Below, piece by piece: positions 11,767 to 24,390 of a DNA stretch of 64,000 nt. The number at the start of each line of letters is the position of its first letter. The first letter of the stretch is position 1. The translations under genes and the position numbers were made by a program. The stretch is from the NCBI GenBank assembly GCA_029255685.2, contig CM055311.2, positions 54,147,048 through 54,211,047 on the forward strand, in the 5' to 3' direction. The notes beneath the pieces are model-generated. The model searched no databases. It saw only the letters and a list, made by a program, of their open reading frames with translations, and was not told the origin of the DNA. The DNA is from Silene conica (lineage: Eukaryota; Streptophyta; Magnoliopsida; Caryophyllales; Caryophyllaceae).

Positions 11767-12625
11767 TCATAAACAATTTTATGTGAGATATGAGAAATAT
11801 TGCATGAGCATTAGCATAAAATTTGAGGACAAAAGTCCGCAAGTATGAGAGGGTTGTACGGTTGGTATAGAGGAGAGAGGGAGCATGATGTGACCTTACA
11901 CACATGCTTTTTCTTTTTTCAAAAATAAGAAAATGCAATAAGTATTTTACATTTTCCATATGATTTGATTTATCATATAAATAAAATCATTTTTCTCTTC
12001 TCTTTTCTTATTCAAACCGGCCACCCATCAGATAAAATAGACTTCCATTTTATCTTTTGTCATTTATTAATTGTAAGTGTGACATGTGACATGCAACGTG
12101 TGACTAGGGTTAAATATGCATATTTAACAAATTAAATACAACAATTCACAATTAATAACAATTGACGACTTATACATGTAAATCATAATTACATATAAGT
12201 GAAATGTCACTTTAATTATAATTTACAACATTTGTATATATAATTAATCATTTATTCTAATCTCGTGTGTTTCCTAAACAACGATTAATTACTAGTAACA
12301 TAACATTTTATTTACTAATTACGAATCTTATTTAACCCTATTAAAATAAGATTTCATGTTCTCATTTCGTTCAAATTAAGGATTTAATTAATCTGTATCA
12401 ATATACGATTAATTAACGTTTCTATTTTAGGATTCCTCCTATAGGTGTGACCTAAAGGGATCTCTGAACACCAGCGTCATATGACAGTGACGTCAAACTC
12501 TAGCTAGCCAGTCGATACCGATTAATGTTGATCAGTTGACTATATATAAGAATCATCACTTGCGTATTCCTATTATGAGATTTAATTTCGTGATCGTACT
12601 ATTGTTGAGAACAATTACTCTAACA
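11767..12625 (-). repeat. Left LTR-like repeat D1
   Basis: About 860 bp, homologous to 14945-20129 once the insertions there are removed. Shared blocks include ACTCTAGCTAGCCA, GTGTGACCTAAAGGGATC and the terminal CTCTAACA. Read on the minus strand it starts TGTTAGAG, which suits an LTR, but no primer-binding site or polypurine tract is evident. Orientation and boundaries are provisional. Confidence 0.5.
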
Positions 12626-14944
12626 CTTAACTGATTGTACACTAGAACTCTCGATCAATGAAATTACGTTAAGTTCATCTCTAGCCCAGAACACATGATT
12701 GCCTTTGAATTTCGTTGAGTACAACCAAATTTCGCGTGTAAGAACTAGTTATTACCCCAGTTACCTAATGAAAAATGATAGCACCTCGTGGGACCCGAAC
12801 CTACCTTCAAATGTCAAGGAGATTCATGGGTCGTACTATTTGGTAAGGCTATCCTCAATTTTTGAAATAACGTGAGAGGTCGGGTCAATTTATTATCAAT
12901 CACCTTTATGTGAACTAATTATTATAAAAACGACGATAATTATAATTGACATGGTCGAAGACTCGATAAAAAAATGCATGTTTAGATATGGCGATTTGGC
13001 TATACATACATTTAATCTATTACATATTCGAAAATCAACTCCTTTGGTCCCTTAAACTTCGGTTGGCACGCTTCCCAATGACAGCGTCTTGATCGGAACA
13101 CCTTTGCGAATTACACCGTCTTTAGGAATCACCGGAATTACCAAAAGATAATATAATAGAAGACTATAATAATAATACATTTGAAACAAAATTTAAATCT
13201 ATTAAATTACAAAGCGATGAAGCGAGATCACATAAAATTACAACTGAGTCAGTATTCCCTTATATTACGGGTAATATTGATTAAAACTAAGGTCATACTA
13301 AGATTAAATAACTTAAAATTATATAATTAAATTATTCAACATTAAAATTCCAGCTTTAAAATATGCAAATGACATGCCGAATTAAAAGTTAAATCTCCCA
13401 ATTTAACTTATATCGAATATTTATACTACGGTTTTATGGAAACTCGCAATTTTAACTCATTAAAAAGCAAAATAATACTAAAATCTAATTTTAGTCCAAG
13501 TTAATTATCCTAACACTCTTAGGAATCAAAAATTAGTCATTACTCAGTTTTTGACAATAATTCAACTTGTCTTATCAAATATCTTCATTCTTTATCTTAT
13601 TCATAACTTTTATGAAAATAAATCCAAATTAAATTTCAATAATTTCAAAATTTGAATTTAAAATTTTAGAACATTCTTTAATTTATACATGACACACATA
13701 ATGTCCAAAACTGAGGTTAAAACTCCCGAATTAATTTTGAGAAATCGATGTTGCTAATTATCGATTTTATCGAATAAAATATCAAAGCCTATTAAATTTT
13801 GAACTTCATATCTGATGAATATAATATAAATGCACCGTAAAATAATTTTCTAATGTTATTTACTTCGGTTTAGCTATTTTTTATCCAAATAGTCATTATT
13901 TATATCATTTTTACATTAAAAATTCATCAATCATGCAAAATGATCTTAAATCATTTCAAAATTTACAAACACTGAGTAAAGTTGTATGTGCCAACATATA
14001 AGTTCATTGCATGATTCACAATTTAGCTATTTTTAACCTATTAACCTCTTAGTATGTCATTTTATCATATAAAATTCATATATCATGCAAAATAAATTGA
14101 TTTTATCACAAAATTTACATAGCGTAGGTAAAAATTGCATGCGACGTCATATAAAAATTTCAAGGTCATATTCGAAGATTGTCTAATTTTAACCTTGGAA
14201 CCTCGATTTATTGCATGTTATCTAATAAAAATCATAAAGCATGCAAAATCAACTCATTTTATCCGAACATTTACAGAAAATAAGTAAAATATGCATCTGA
14301 GGTTACATAAAAATTTCAAGGTCAGATTCAATGTTAAACTATTTTTAGTCATAAAATCTCATTTTATCGATAAAATTGTCATTTCATACTAAAAACATAT
14401 TAATGAAGAATAAAAATTTCATAAATCATAATTTATGACCTAAATTTTTTTTAATTAGGACCAGAATATAATATATGCCAAAATAACTCATGACTTTTAT
14501 CTCATCATAAATAACAAATTTTAGTTTTATTTTTAGTTCATAACTTGTAAAAACTAGTAAACGATTATACATGTACAACCGTAGCTCATGATGCCAATTG
14601 AAAGTTTCATAAACCTCCATTAGTCACTACTAATGAAATAATTTAAACTCATTTTAACAAGGATCTAGTACCTGCAAAACTAAACTAAAAGAAAAATGTC
14701 ATTACGTTGAGTTTTCGGAAATTGGGGCACAGAAATTGGTCTCTTACCAATTTTAGTTCTTAAGGTTTATCACAAAAGGATGATCCAACAAAAGTTCCAA
14801 CGTAGCAACCCTCCAATGGAATTCCACCTAAGACTTAACTCAAACACTAGTTTAAATTGTAGTCTAGAAATTTAAACTACCTAACCTTAATTATTAATCT
14901 AATATTATGATTTTACTACTTTAGTAAAAATGTAAATATATCAG
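12626..14944. other. AT-rich core between D repeats
   Basis: No credible coding region. 12626-13140 has moderate complexity. 13140-14944 is very AT-rich and includes a diverged tandem repeat (13860-14400). Confidence 0.5.
13860..14400. repeat. Diverged tandem repeat, about 155-bp period
   Basis: CATGCAAAAT recurs at about 13932, 14084 and 14240 (intervals 152 and 156 bp). It is accompanied each time by an AAATTTAC block and an upstream TTAGCTATTTT/AACCT block. Roughly three and a half degenerate copies. Confidence 0.6.
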
Positions 14945-15131
14945 ATTTTTAGAGAAAAAACCATAAAGTTATTTTATGACATATGTAAGAGAAAATTTCA
15001 GAAATGTATACGAATAACATTGAAGACAAAGACCTCCATATGTAGGAAGGGGCACAGCTAGAGAGGAAGGAGAAAGGGAGTGATGGTGACAATTCACTTA
15101 TCACTTTTTCTCTTTTTGCTCTTACCCATAA

Positions 15132-15986
15132 GGATAATTTGTGAGAAACTACCTTACATTTATGTCCATTTGTGAACAACTACCTTACTTTTTATTTCTT
15201 GTCAAAAACTACCTTTTATTTTAATTTTTTGTTAAAAACTACCTAAAAAAAGTTCTGAGGCCAATTTCTATTTATGAGTTGGATTTCACACGTGTGAGTT
15301 CTCTAAATTTTCATTCTTATTTTGTCAAAAACTACCTTAAATTTTCATTCTTATTTTGTCAAAAACTACCTTAAATTTCTAAACTAAAGCACGGCCTTGA
15401 GTACTCGATTTCGTTGATTACGCTGCAATGCCCATTAACACATTCAAAAACTTATTCACAGTAGCAGTCCAAAGGACTTGCTAAATCCTTTCACTAGCAA
15501 GTAGCACTTGGACATCCTACTTCTGCCCCCTAGGTTACGAGATCCACTATCCACGGTCTCTCTCATATCAACCAAGTCAGCCCTGCCTTAAACAAAGAAA
15601 GATGTCGGTCTTTAGCCGCACCTTCACTTGCTTCGCCGCCTTCGCTCTACTCAATGGCTGCCTTGCCAGCCATACCATATAAAGACAAGAGATGGAGTTT
15701 TCCACCCGAAAGGTCAATGACAAGGTTGTGTACCAAGCATAAGAATTAAGTTACTATGGCTGCTGCAAATGAAGTATGAAGTATTGCGGCATCATAATGC
15801 AATGAGTATAACAATATGTATCAGAAATGCATAGACCAATCAATAATAAATAGAAATTGGTCTCAGAACTTTTTTTAAGTAGTTTTTAGCAAAAAATTAA
15901 AATGAAAGGTAGTTTTTTACCAAAAAAAAAGTAAGTTGTTGTTCACAAATGGACATAAATGTAAGGTAGTTTCTCACAAATTATCC
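15132..15986. mobile_element. Mutator-type non-autonomous element, 855 bp
   Basis: Terminal inverted repeats of about 140 bp (15132-15275 and 15845-15986), outer ends GGATAATTTGTGAGAAAC. It is flanked by a perfect 9-bp direct repeat TACCCATAA at 15123-15131 and 15987-15995, the target-duplication size of the Mutator superfamily. No transposase inside. The middle (about 15390-15840) is richer in G+C than the flanks and could be captured gene sequence, but I recognise no protein in it. Confidence 0.85.
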
Positions 15987-17757
15987 TACCCATAATGGGT
16001 AAATGTAATGGTTTTATTTTGTCTTCACATGATGGGATTTTACACAAAATAAAAATACATTTTCTTTTCCTTTTTCTTCCCTAGACCGTCCATCCCAAGC
16101 TAACACGGACTCCATTTTATTTTTAGTCTTTTGTCAATTATAATGTGTGAAAAGTGACACATTACATGTCACTAGCGTTAATTATGTGTATTTAACAAAT
16201 TTAATATCACAATATATAATTAATTACAATTGATGACCATACATGTAATTCATAATTACATATATGTAAAATAAGTCACTTTAATTATAATTCACAGCGT
16301 TTGTATTTATAATTAAGCTTTTATTCTTATCTCGCATGTTTCTTAAATATCGGTTAACTAGTTTTCATCCCGTGCAAAATTGCACGGGTATATTTTTAGA
16401 AAAAATGTAGTGGGTAATTAATATTACCGAATATTAGTGTCAATAATACGTTAATATTTTGCATTCAATTTCTATCGTATTGATAATACGTTAAAATGCA
16501 TCATCGGAACCATGTTTATGATTATCGTATAATGATTAGTATTTACAAATTATAAAAAAGATTAATATTTAACGTCGATATAATTTTGTTTTATATCTAT
16601 AACGTCTACACTAACAATTCGAATAATATGATTATCGTATTATAATGACTAATAATTTCGAATAATATGATTATCGTATAGTTACAGTTTATTTTTTACC
16701 GTTTTGTTTATGATTTGATTTCGCAAAATATTTAAATTTGTATACTATTATTGGTTGTTATATTAATATTAAGTTATGTATTTTATTTTTTTTAATTTAG
16801 TATTGTTGCTCTTTTTTTATTGCAAAAAATGCACGGGTATATTGAACGGTATAGTTTTAAGAACATCGATATAATATATCGATATATTATTTATTGTAAT
16901 TATTTTACGTTACTCAATTTTTTTCTATTGAAAAAATGCACGGGTTTGTTATTATATATATTGTTTATTGTAATTATTTATTGAATATAAATTGTTATCT
17001 AATAGTTTTAGAAGGACATTATTCGAAATTATTATATTTTATTATTTGAGTATATAATACTCCCTCCTATTATGGGTATTCTTCCCATTTGGAGGGGGCA
17101 TAATATCAATAAATATAGTTGTTTAATGTATAAAGGTGTATGGTGGGGTATGTGATTGGAGAGAGGTATGAAAGATTAATAACTAATGGAGGAACTAATG
17201 ACTCCCTCCAAAAGTTTACAGAATTACTAACACAAGTGGCTGGGATTAAGCAATCCCATCTTAAGGAAAATGTCCACTGTTTCGTTCAGTACATACAAGT
17301 GGCTGGAATTACAACAAACAACAATTACGGAGACATGCCTACGTTTCTCAAAAGTAAATCGTTTCTAAAATAAAATTACATATTCCGTTCATAACTGTTT
17401 CGTTCATAAATTACACGAAATAGACGGGAAAAAAAGTAATCTTGGTAAGCGGACTTCAGATTTGTTGTTGGGCTTCTCCATTGTTATATGCCAAGCTACT
17501 AACCCTTCATTCATTAACCAAAACAAAACAGTCAAGTACCTTACGCAAGTTGAACAACTAATTGAAAATTTGGAACCAAATTTCAAATGTGGAGCCAATT
17601 TTCATTGAAAATTTCATTTATGCGCCCAAAATTCAAACCAACTGGCAAAATTAGGGATCTCTATAAATAGAAACCAGCTGTTCAAAGTCATTTACTTACA
17701 TGCAGCCAAAAAAACACTTTCTTACCTTTGCATAATCAAAAAAATCATTCTCAATAA

Positions 17758-18741
17758 ATGAAGACAAAAAATCTGGATAACTTGGAAAGGGCGTGAATAT
17801 GTGACCTTTTGTTGGAAAAAAGTTCAGGTGGGAAACCAAAGCACAGTTCAATGCAAGAAGTGGCAGAACAGTTTGGGGTATGCAGGAAAACAGTAACAGA
17901 TATCAGGACAAAAGCCAAGCTACAACGTGCTAGTGGTTAACGCGTCAACGTTGACAGTAAGCTAAAAGGAATAAAGCTGAAAGCAAGAGTAACTTTTGAC
18001 ACAAATAAACTAGAAGGTCTGGATTTGGGCAAAAGAAGTACTCAACATTCAGTCAGTGAAGGGATGGGTGTAAGTCAATCCACGGTGAACAGATGGGTGA
18101 AAGCAAAGCTCATTGATTCTCATACAAATGCAATCAAGCCACTGCTAACAGATAAGAACAAACTTGATAGATTAATTTACTATCTTTCTCAACTTAAATA
18201 TGATAAGCATACTAAACAGTTTGTTTTCAAAGATCAAAGTAATGTAGTTCACATGGATGAAAAATGGTTTTTTATCACAAAACTGAGTCAAAGATTTTAC
18301 GTAGGAAAAAAAGAAAGACGTCCTCATAGATGTGTGCAGTCAAAAAGGTTTATAAGTAAGGTTATGTTCATGTGTGTTGTTTCTAGGCCTAAGTATGGTC
18401 CAAACAAGGAAGTCATTTGTGACGGCAAGCTAGGTATTTGGCCTTTTGTAATGAAGGTACCAGCCAAGAAAAGGTCAAAAAATAGAACAGCAGGCACACT
18501 TGAAACAAAATGTATCAAGTCTATCACAAAGCAAGTAACAAAAGAAATGTTGCTTAAGAATGTGTTGCCTACTATTAAGGCAAAATGACCAGCAAATTAC
18601 AGTAAAAATGTGTTCATACAGCAAGATAATGCAAGACCCCATATCACAAACATGGATGATGATTTCAGAAAGGCAGCCACAGAAAATGGATGGAACATTC
18701 AGTTTAGTCATCAACCACCAAATTCACTTGATATTGGATGA
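17758..18741 (+). pseudogene. mariner-like transposase, broken
   Basis: The reading runs from an ATG at 17758 through an N-terminal helix-turn-helix region (VAEQFGVCRKTV) into the catalytic domain. The first catalytic Asp lies in VHMDEKWFF (Asp codon 18256) and the second in FIQQDNARPHI (18625). The block that normally carries the third Asp is compressed to NSLDIG and the frame ends at 18741, so the DD39D core is incomplete. In-frame stops at 17794-17796, 17938-17940 and 18586-18588 (the last at a usual Trp) also disable it. The C-terminal part of a normal plant transposase is missing and replaced by other DNA. Confidence 0.85.
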
Positions 18742-19016
18742 CCCTCCTCCTCTTCTTTGACACCCTTAACCATTCCATCATTTTTCTCCCCAAACCCTTC
18801 CCTTACTTTCACGGCAACATCAACGGAGTCATAAAAATCGAAGATCTCATCATCCCCAACATCATTTCTTTTCACACCCTCATAAAATCCCTCAACTCTT
18901 TCACAATCAACGGATTTGTTGAACAAACACGAACCTTCTTCATGATCCGAGTCAATACAACTCAAATCTGGAGTGAAGTCCTCGAAATTAACGATTTCAT
19001 CGCGATTTCTGATCAT
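18711..19016 (-). CDS. Acidic 101-residue reading frame, possible captured host exon
   Basis: Opens with MIRNRDEIVNFEDFTPDL and is rich in Asp/Glu (SDHEEGS, VGDDEIFDFYD, KEEEEGHP). No family recognised. Upstream on the same strand (about 19017-19230) is a CT-rich stretch with AACCCTAA and CTCTCTCTC, typical of plant 5' untranslated regions. A 65-bp duplication containing GGCGGAAGA lies at about 19108-19215. It is inside the mariner and opposite in strand to the transposase. The best reading is the 5' end and first exon of a host gene acquired by the transposon. The opposite strand is also open (18738-19133) but has no supporting context. Confidence 0.4.
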   Translation of the reverse strand: MIRNRDEIVNFEDFTPDLSCIDSDHEEGSCLFNKSVDCERVEGFYEGVKRNDVGDDEIFDFYDSVDVAVKVREGFGEKNDGMVKGVKEEEEGHPISSEFGG

Positions 19017-20129
19017 ATTCAGAGAAAATATGATGCGAATAATAAGATCAGGGGGATTTATTCAAATAAGATGATAGAAAAAGGAAGATTTGTGGAAGAG
19101 AAGTTGAAGGCTGTGGCGGAAGAAACGGGGTGAGGGAGTTAGGGTTTCAGAGAGGGTGAGAGAAGCAGGAAGGTTGTGGCGGAAGAGAGAGAGTGAGGGA
19201 GTTAGGGTTTTGTGATTAGGTGGCTTTAATATGGCGCGAGGGATTAGGGTATGAGGTTAGTGGGCTGGGTTAAGGGAAATATAGGATTAGTAAAAATGGG
19301 TTAGTCTAATATGGTAGGTTAGTGGGCTGGGTTAGGGGGTAAATGTGAGGGTAGAAATTGTAAATATAAAAAAGTAGTAAGGGTAGAAATGTACAGCTCA
19401 AAAACTTACCAAAACTAGAAAGGGGAAGAAAACCCGAATAATCCGTTTAAGAAAATAGGGAAGAAAACAGAAAATAGGAGGGAGTATTAAAGTTCATGTA
19501 ATACAAATGACCTAAAGCTGTATAATATTAGATTTTATTATATAATATTTAATTTCATATTATATAAACTGCATTTGTGTATCGATTATTTTATTATTTA
19601 GAAAATTATATCACAGATGCTATGTAATATTTCTAAAAATATGATCAGACATTTAGTTCGAAAATAAGGCAGTTATCTCATAGAAATTCATCAAATAAAT
19701 TGCGGTCCCACCTGAGACATTCTTAAAAAAATTGTGTTGATGACGTGGCTCAATTGGGGCTTCCCAAATGTTTCTGTAATTATATAGATAAGATAATTAG
19801 TAACACAACATTTTATTTACTAATTTCATATCTAATTTAATCACATTCAAATAAGATTTGTTTTCTCATTTTGTTCAAATAAAGGATTTAATTAATTCGT
19901 ATCGATATACGATTAATTAACTTTTCCATTTGGGATCCGTCCTAAAAGTGTGACCTAAAGGGATCAACTGAACACCACCATCATACGACAGTAATGTCAA
20001 ACTCTAGCTAGCCAATCGTTACCGATTAATGTAGATCAGATGATTAAATACAAGAATCGTCTATTGCGTATTCTTATTATGAGATTTAAATGTGTGATAG
20101 CATTATCATCGAGGACACATACCCTAATA

Positions 20130-20523
20130 GAAATCCCAGGTAAAACACTTGAGAATATTTGGATGTCTAGCTAATACATTGATTCCTTCTAATTTACGTA
20201 ACAAACTTGATTGTAAATTTGAAAAATACATCTTTGTTGGTTATAGCAGGGAATCATAAGCATATAAATTGTATAACCCGGTAAATGGTAAGGTTATTAT
20301 GACTTGAGATGTTAGGTTTAATAAAGTAGAAAGATGGGTTTAGAGAGATATGATGAGCAACATCCACAAGCTGGTCTGGTGCCTAATGAACCAGAAGCTC
20401 TTAATGTTGATATTAGGTAGAATAGAAGCAATAGCTCATCATCTTTTGATTCTACACCACTAACAGCCCTTAGCGTAGCACTGGTCAAACCACGCCTCAT
20501 AGCTCATCCATCAGTACTCCAAC
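20130..20523 (+). pseudogene. C3 copia integrase fragment
   Basis: Encodes HLRIFGCLANTLIPSNLR, IFVGYSRES and AYKLYNPVNGKVI, the end of a copia integrase domain leading towards reverse transcriptase, with several stops. A Ser-rich linker runs to 20523, where C2 is inserted. The frame resumes at 37511 as QTKPSSSSSSSDSP. Confidence 0.8.
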
Positions 20524-21517
20524 TGTTGGAGCTAGTGTCCTCAACAGTTAGTGCGACAACACGTATAAATCTCTTAAAGGAACATAGGGTATACTTTGTA
20601 TTTTAACCAGTTGATTCACGTTTATCAATAACGATTGGCTTGCTAGAAATTTTGACGTTATTGTCATACAGATGGCGGTAATCAACTGGTCCCTAAGAGT
20701 CACACCTAAAGGATGGAATCTGAGAGATATGATTAGATGAAAATGTAATCATATTGATACCCTATACGACTAAACGGTTAGTCAATGTAATGATGATATA
20801 ATTATTTAATACTGATTAAAATATTAGCAAAGACGAATTAAAATATTAATTCGTAATTAAATGTAAAATGTTATATTTAGTTAGTGTGTAATGAAATTAT
20901 TTAATATAGATTAAATAATTCAGTTAAATATAAACGGTTATGTTTAATTGTTAAAATATAAATATACGATATTTATAAAGATAAACATTACACATAAGAG
21001 AGCAGTGTAACCGATTTTATACAAATAAAATCCGGTCCACTGAAGAATTTGGGCCAGTTGGAGGTTGTTGCAATTTCTAGTGATAGTTTAGGTAGACTCA
21101 AATACGGACTTGAAAAAACCTATCTAAGCTAGGAAAGGTGGTTAAGGATTAAAGAATAAGAGTTATTCTAAGATCTTAACACCTCGTCCTATAAATAACA
21201 CCTCACAACAGCTGTAGGGGGAACGAGTTCCCACGCAAACTTCTCCCATCTCTCTCTAGCTTTCATCTTACACAAAATTAGAGATAATTTTGTAGTTTCT
21301 ATCTCAGGAAAGGATATTTCTCAGGACATCTTGGGTGCAACGATTAGGAGGATATCTGTTTTGATATTTGATCTTAGACCTTTGCAAGGACAGAAGGTTA
21401 ATTCTTAATCTCAATCTTTGTATCTTGTTCTTCGTTTATGACTATAAATCGTACCTTATAAATTCGTTATAATCCTGCACATAAAGAATTGGGAATATAT
21501 GCAGATATTTTCCCACA
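20524..21517 (+). repeat. C2 5' LTR
   Basis: 994 bp, TGTTGGAGCTAG to TTTTCCCACA. Probable TATA-type sequence CCTATAAATAA at about 21189. Same length as the 3' copy. Confidence 0.9.
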
Positions 21518-21519
21518 AG

Positions 21520-21530
21520 TGGTATCAGAG
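21520..21530 (+). other. C2 primer-binding site
   Basis: TGGTATCAGAG two bases after the LTR, complementary to the 3' end of initiator tRNA-Met as in many copia elements. Confidence 0.85.
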
Positions 21531-23030
21531 ATTTAGGTTTACGAAATTTATTTTTGTGTGATTTTCATAAACGTTTTGAGAAAGGAAAAAAAAAAAAAAA
21601 AGCAGCCATCGCAATTTTCTTAACCGAGACATTTTTTTTTTTGTGTGTTTTTCGTTTTTCTTTTTGATTTATTATTGTTGTTGTATTAATCAATTAAGAT
21701 GACAAAATAATAAATTTGTAGATGTTTTAATTTAATAAGGATTCAGTTAAAACGTAAAAGGGAATCGTCTTAAATGTTCTTGAATGAAATAATTTGCTAA
21801 ATAATCGATCCCATGATAATCTTGATATTCGTCTTAAAAGCTTAATTTGAATTGTTAAGATTATATCAATGTCTAATAAGGATTAGATTTTGAATGTTAT
21901 CGATCTTGTATTTTAGCAACCCGACATTACTTTTCAAGTTTATTTGTTTTTTTAAAAAAAAATCTCGCTACTGTTCACGTCCGACTACTGTTCACGCATT
22001 TTTTTAAATTTTTTTTTTCCCGGCCACATGTATTAAATAAAAAAATATTTGTTTTTTTTATTTCGGGTGTGCCATATTTTAACATTATAAGGATAATGTT
22101 AATTGTTGTTGTGAAAACGTTCACAAGTTTTGATACCTAATTATTTTAAAACGGTTTAAAATAATGTTAGATTAATTCATATTATACGATAATATGAATA
22201 TGTTTGTTTGATTAATATTATGTGATTAATTACGGAATTATCACATAATTTAAGTAATTAAATGGTGGTTTGGGTAAATTACTCTACATAATTACGGAAT
22301 TATGTCTTGAAAGATTAATTTAATTAGTATGATGCATTATGTATTTTATATATTTTATATATTATATATTATTATTGAATGAATGAATGGATTTATTTAC
22401 GTTTTTGCAATCAGTTGTAATTTGTAATACTTAGTGTGACCTTAGTAAATTATGTTTTCGTAATGAAGGAAACATAATTGGTGATGTAATTATGAGATCT
22501 TGAATCTCCCTTTTTCTTTAAATTATGTTTTTGGATTAAAATGTAATAATAGGATTGTGCTTTGTAATCTTTTAAATGTAATTTAAGAAGACTAAAGATG
22601 GAGATCGGAGAGCTCACTCCCACAACATGACCAAGATGGAACACCAAGAAGAAACATCAAGACAAGACAAGCTTCTAAGGTCCATTGCTGAATGGATTCC
22701 AAAGTTATAATTTTTGTTCTTTTTGGTAGGATAGGCCACACTAGGACTTGTTTTACTTTCGTTTTTATTTCCGTTTTGCTTTTCATTCACATGTTTTGCA
22801 TCATTTTTCCGCCTAAACCAAACCACCTGAGATTGCATGAAAATTGACTCATATAGTATGTATGCTAGTCTGTGTCGACATACAGATGTCATACGTTTTT
22901 ATCATAAAGCCATAACCTTAGTTTATTCATTCTCGCATGCTAGATATTTGTTCACTTAAATGAATTAAAATTAAAGATGATGGGATCTTCCTCTACAACC
23001 TACAATTGAGATTAGTCTTTTAAAAGTTAA
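21531..23030 (+). other. C2 leader, non-coding
   Basis: About 1.5 kb without a supported gene, interrupted at 23030 by B1 and continuing after it (31301-31711). Confidence 0.6.
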
Positions 23031-23627
23031 TGATGCCCGTCGTTGAGGGTACCAAAGATAAAATTTATAATTCCTAACTTAAACAATTAGATAGTGAAAG
23101 TCAGGGTCGAACCACAAGGAGGTGGGGAATGTTTATTGTCTTAATGTTAATGTTTAAATGTAACAAATTTGGGGGTTGATTGGTTGATTACTATATCTAA
23201 AGCAAAGATTAAAATAAAACAAGAATTAAAAGATGAGAGTAAAATATAATAAAAGAGGATGCTAGGATGTTTGGGTAATAAATAGCTAAGGTAAAGTAAA
23301 TCCTAAGGTCAACATGTATTGCAGTCGCGTAAGGGGGTGTAACATATCTTTTTAGGTCTATGCTACCTAATAGCTCCTTTCGGCCTACGCTATTAGTTCC
23401 TAGGTCTCACAATTATTGGGTGTCAACAATAAGGGTGATTCCTAAATCCCAGGTTACATACCTTTCAGCCTTGAGTAACCTATCCGTCTTAAGGTGTAAA
23501 CCAATGCCCTTCCCGTATCTCTCAATCTTGGGTAGGTCATTATTAACATCCTACAAGTCTCCTTATGGTCTTATTGCAGGATATTATAATTGACAAGAAA
23601 AGACGAAACAAGAAAACATACGCGAGT

Positions 23628-23701
23628 GGTCGACCGACCGGCTACTCCAGTCGGCCGACCACGGCCTCGGTCGACCGACCGACTATTCCAGTCGGCCGAC
23701 C
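23628..23701. repeat. Phased GGTCGACCGACC module, four copies (B1 3' LTR)
   Basis: Four 12-mers, GGTCGACCGACC or AGTCGGCCGACC. Spacers are nine, eight and nine bases, so the start-to-start spacing is 21, 20 and 21 bp. The repeated 5' LTR copy is at 30263-30336. Confidence 0.9.
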
Positions 23702-24258
23702 GTGGTCCTGCTACAAGTCGGTTTTTCGGATTTTATTTACCTATGCATATTATCCCCTACATCCTAACATATGAAAATTAGCTACTCATGATTACTGGAA
23801 CAATAATAAAAACGAGATTTGATATGGAAAACATGGTGAACGATAATCTAAACATGCAAGAATTAATAAAGCTTGGGATTCTAACTTAAACCGGATGCGA
23901 TAAAAATAAGAACAATAATAAAACTAGATTAAAAGAATAATTACCGGAAATAGGATTAAGGCAGAAAAGGAACAAACTTTATTGATGAATGTTGAAAGAT
24001 TGAAGAACAAACTAAAAGTGTTGAGAATTATTGAAAGATTGTAATTGAACTAAAGACTAAATAAAACTCTCTAAATAAGACTTGATTCCAAAAGATTTGA
24101 TAGATGAAAGATATATGATGAAAAAAAAAGATCTAAGATGAAAAAAAGGGATATCTAACCCTAATCACAAGATTGGCTTATATAGAAAGAAACTAAGAAT
24201 TTCCTAAAGACTCTAATTCTACTTTATTTCCGAAAAAGAATCTCATGGGCTTCGTTCT

Positions 24259-24390
24259 GGTCGGCCGACCCGTTTGGCTGGTCGGTCGACCGCTTCTTGC
24301 TGGACTTCTCTTATTTCCGGCCTTTCTTGGAAATTGGACTTTATGAAAATCAGGCCTGGTCGGCCGACCCGTTTAACTGGTCGGTCGACC
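24259..24390. repeat. Two phased palindrome pairs (B1 3' LTR)
   Basis: GGTCGGCCGACC at 24259 and GGTCGGTCGACC at 24280; the same pair at 24358 and 24379. Both pairs are exactly 21 bp apart. The minus strand reads VDRP-xKR-VGRP, the same strand and heptad spacing as the GRPT repeats in gag. Confidence 0.9.

Larger units (their letters stand above)
17060..19484 (+). mobile_element. Mariner-like element, 2425 bp, nested in the Helitron
   Basis: Terminal inverted repeats of about 27 bp begin CTCCCTCCTATT and continue to TTCTTCCC on both sides with about four mismatches. TA is present at both junctions (17058-17059 and 19485-19486), the target duplication of Tc1/mariner elements. It holds a broken plant-type mariner transposase on the plus strand and an unrelated, gene-like segment on the minus strand in its 3' third. 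Confidence 0.82.
16358..19793 (-). mobile_element. Helitron (non-autonomous), minus strand
   Basis: On the minus strand the 3' end has a perfect hairpin (arms CCCGTGCA / TGCACGGG around AATT), a 7-base spacer, then CTAG followed by T. The 5' end is TCTTATCTATATAATTAC preceded by A. This is the A|TC...CTAG|T insertion signature of Helitrons. Comparison with the uninterrupted repeat near 12280-12300 supports insertion between A and T without target duplication. No Rep/helicase gene is present. Removing the nested mariner leaves about 1.0 kb of Helitron DNA. Confidence 0.8.
14945..20129 (-). repeat. Right LTR-like repeat D2, interrupted twice
   Basis: Homologous to 11767-12625 in three pieces: 14945-15131, 15987-16357 and 19794-20129, a net 885 bp. 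The Mutator-type element 15132-15986 and the Helitron 16358-19793 interrupt it. Its right end abuts the copia integrase fragment of C3. Confidence 0.5.

Noticed and set aside
17140..17373. 77-residue frame near the mariner left end
   Set aside because: Lies between inverted repeat and transposase start, resembles neither; chance frame.
18738..19133. 131-residue plus-strand frame in the mariner
   Set aside because: Opposite strand of the acidic frame; the CT-rich leader and ATG context favour the minus strand.
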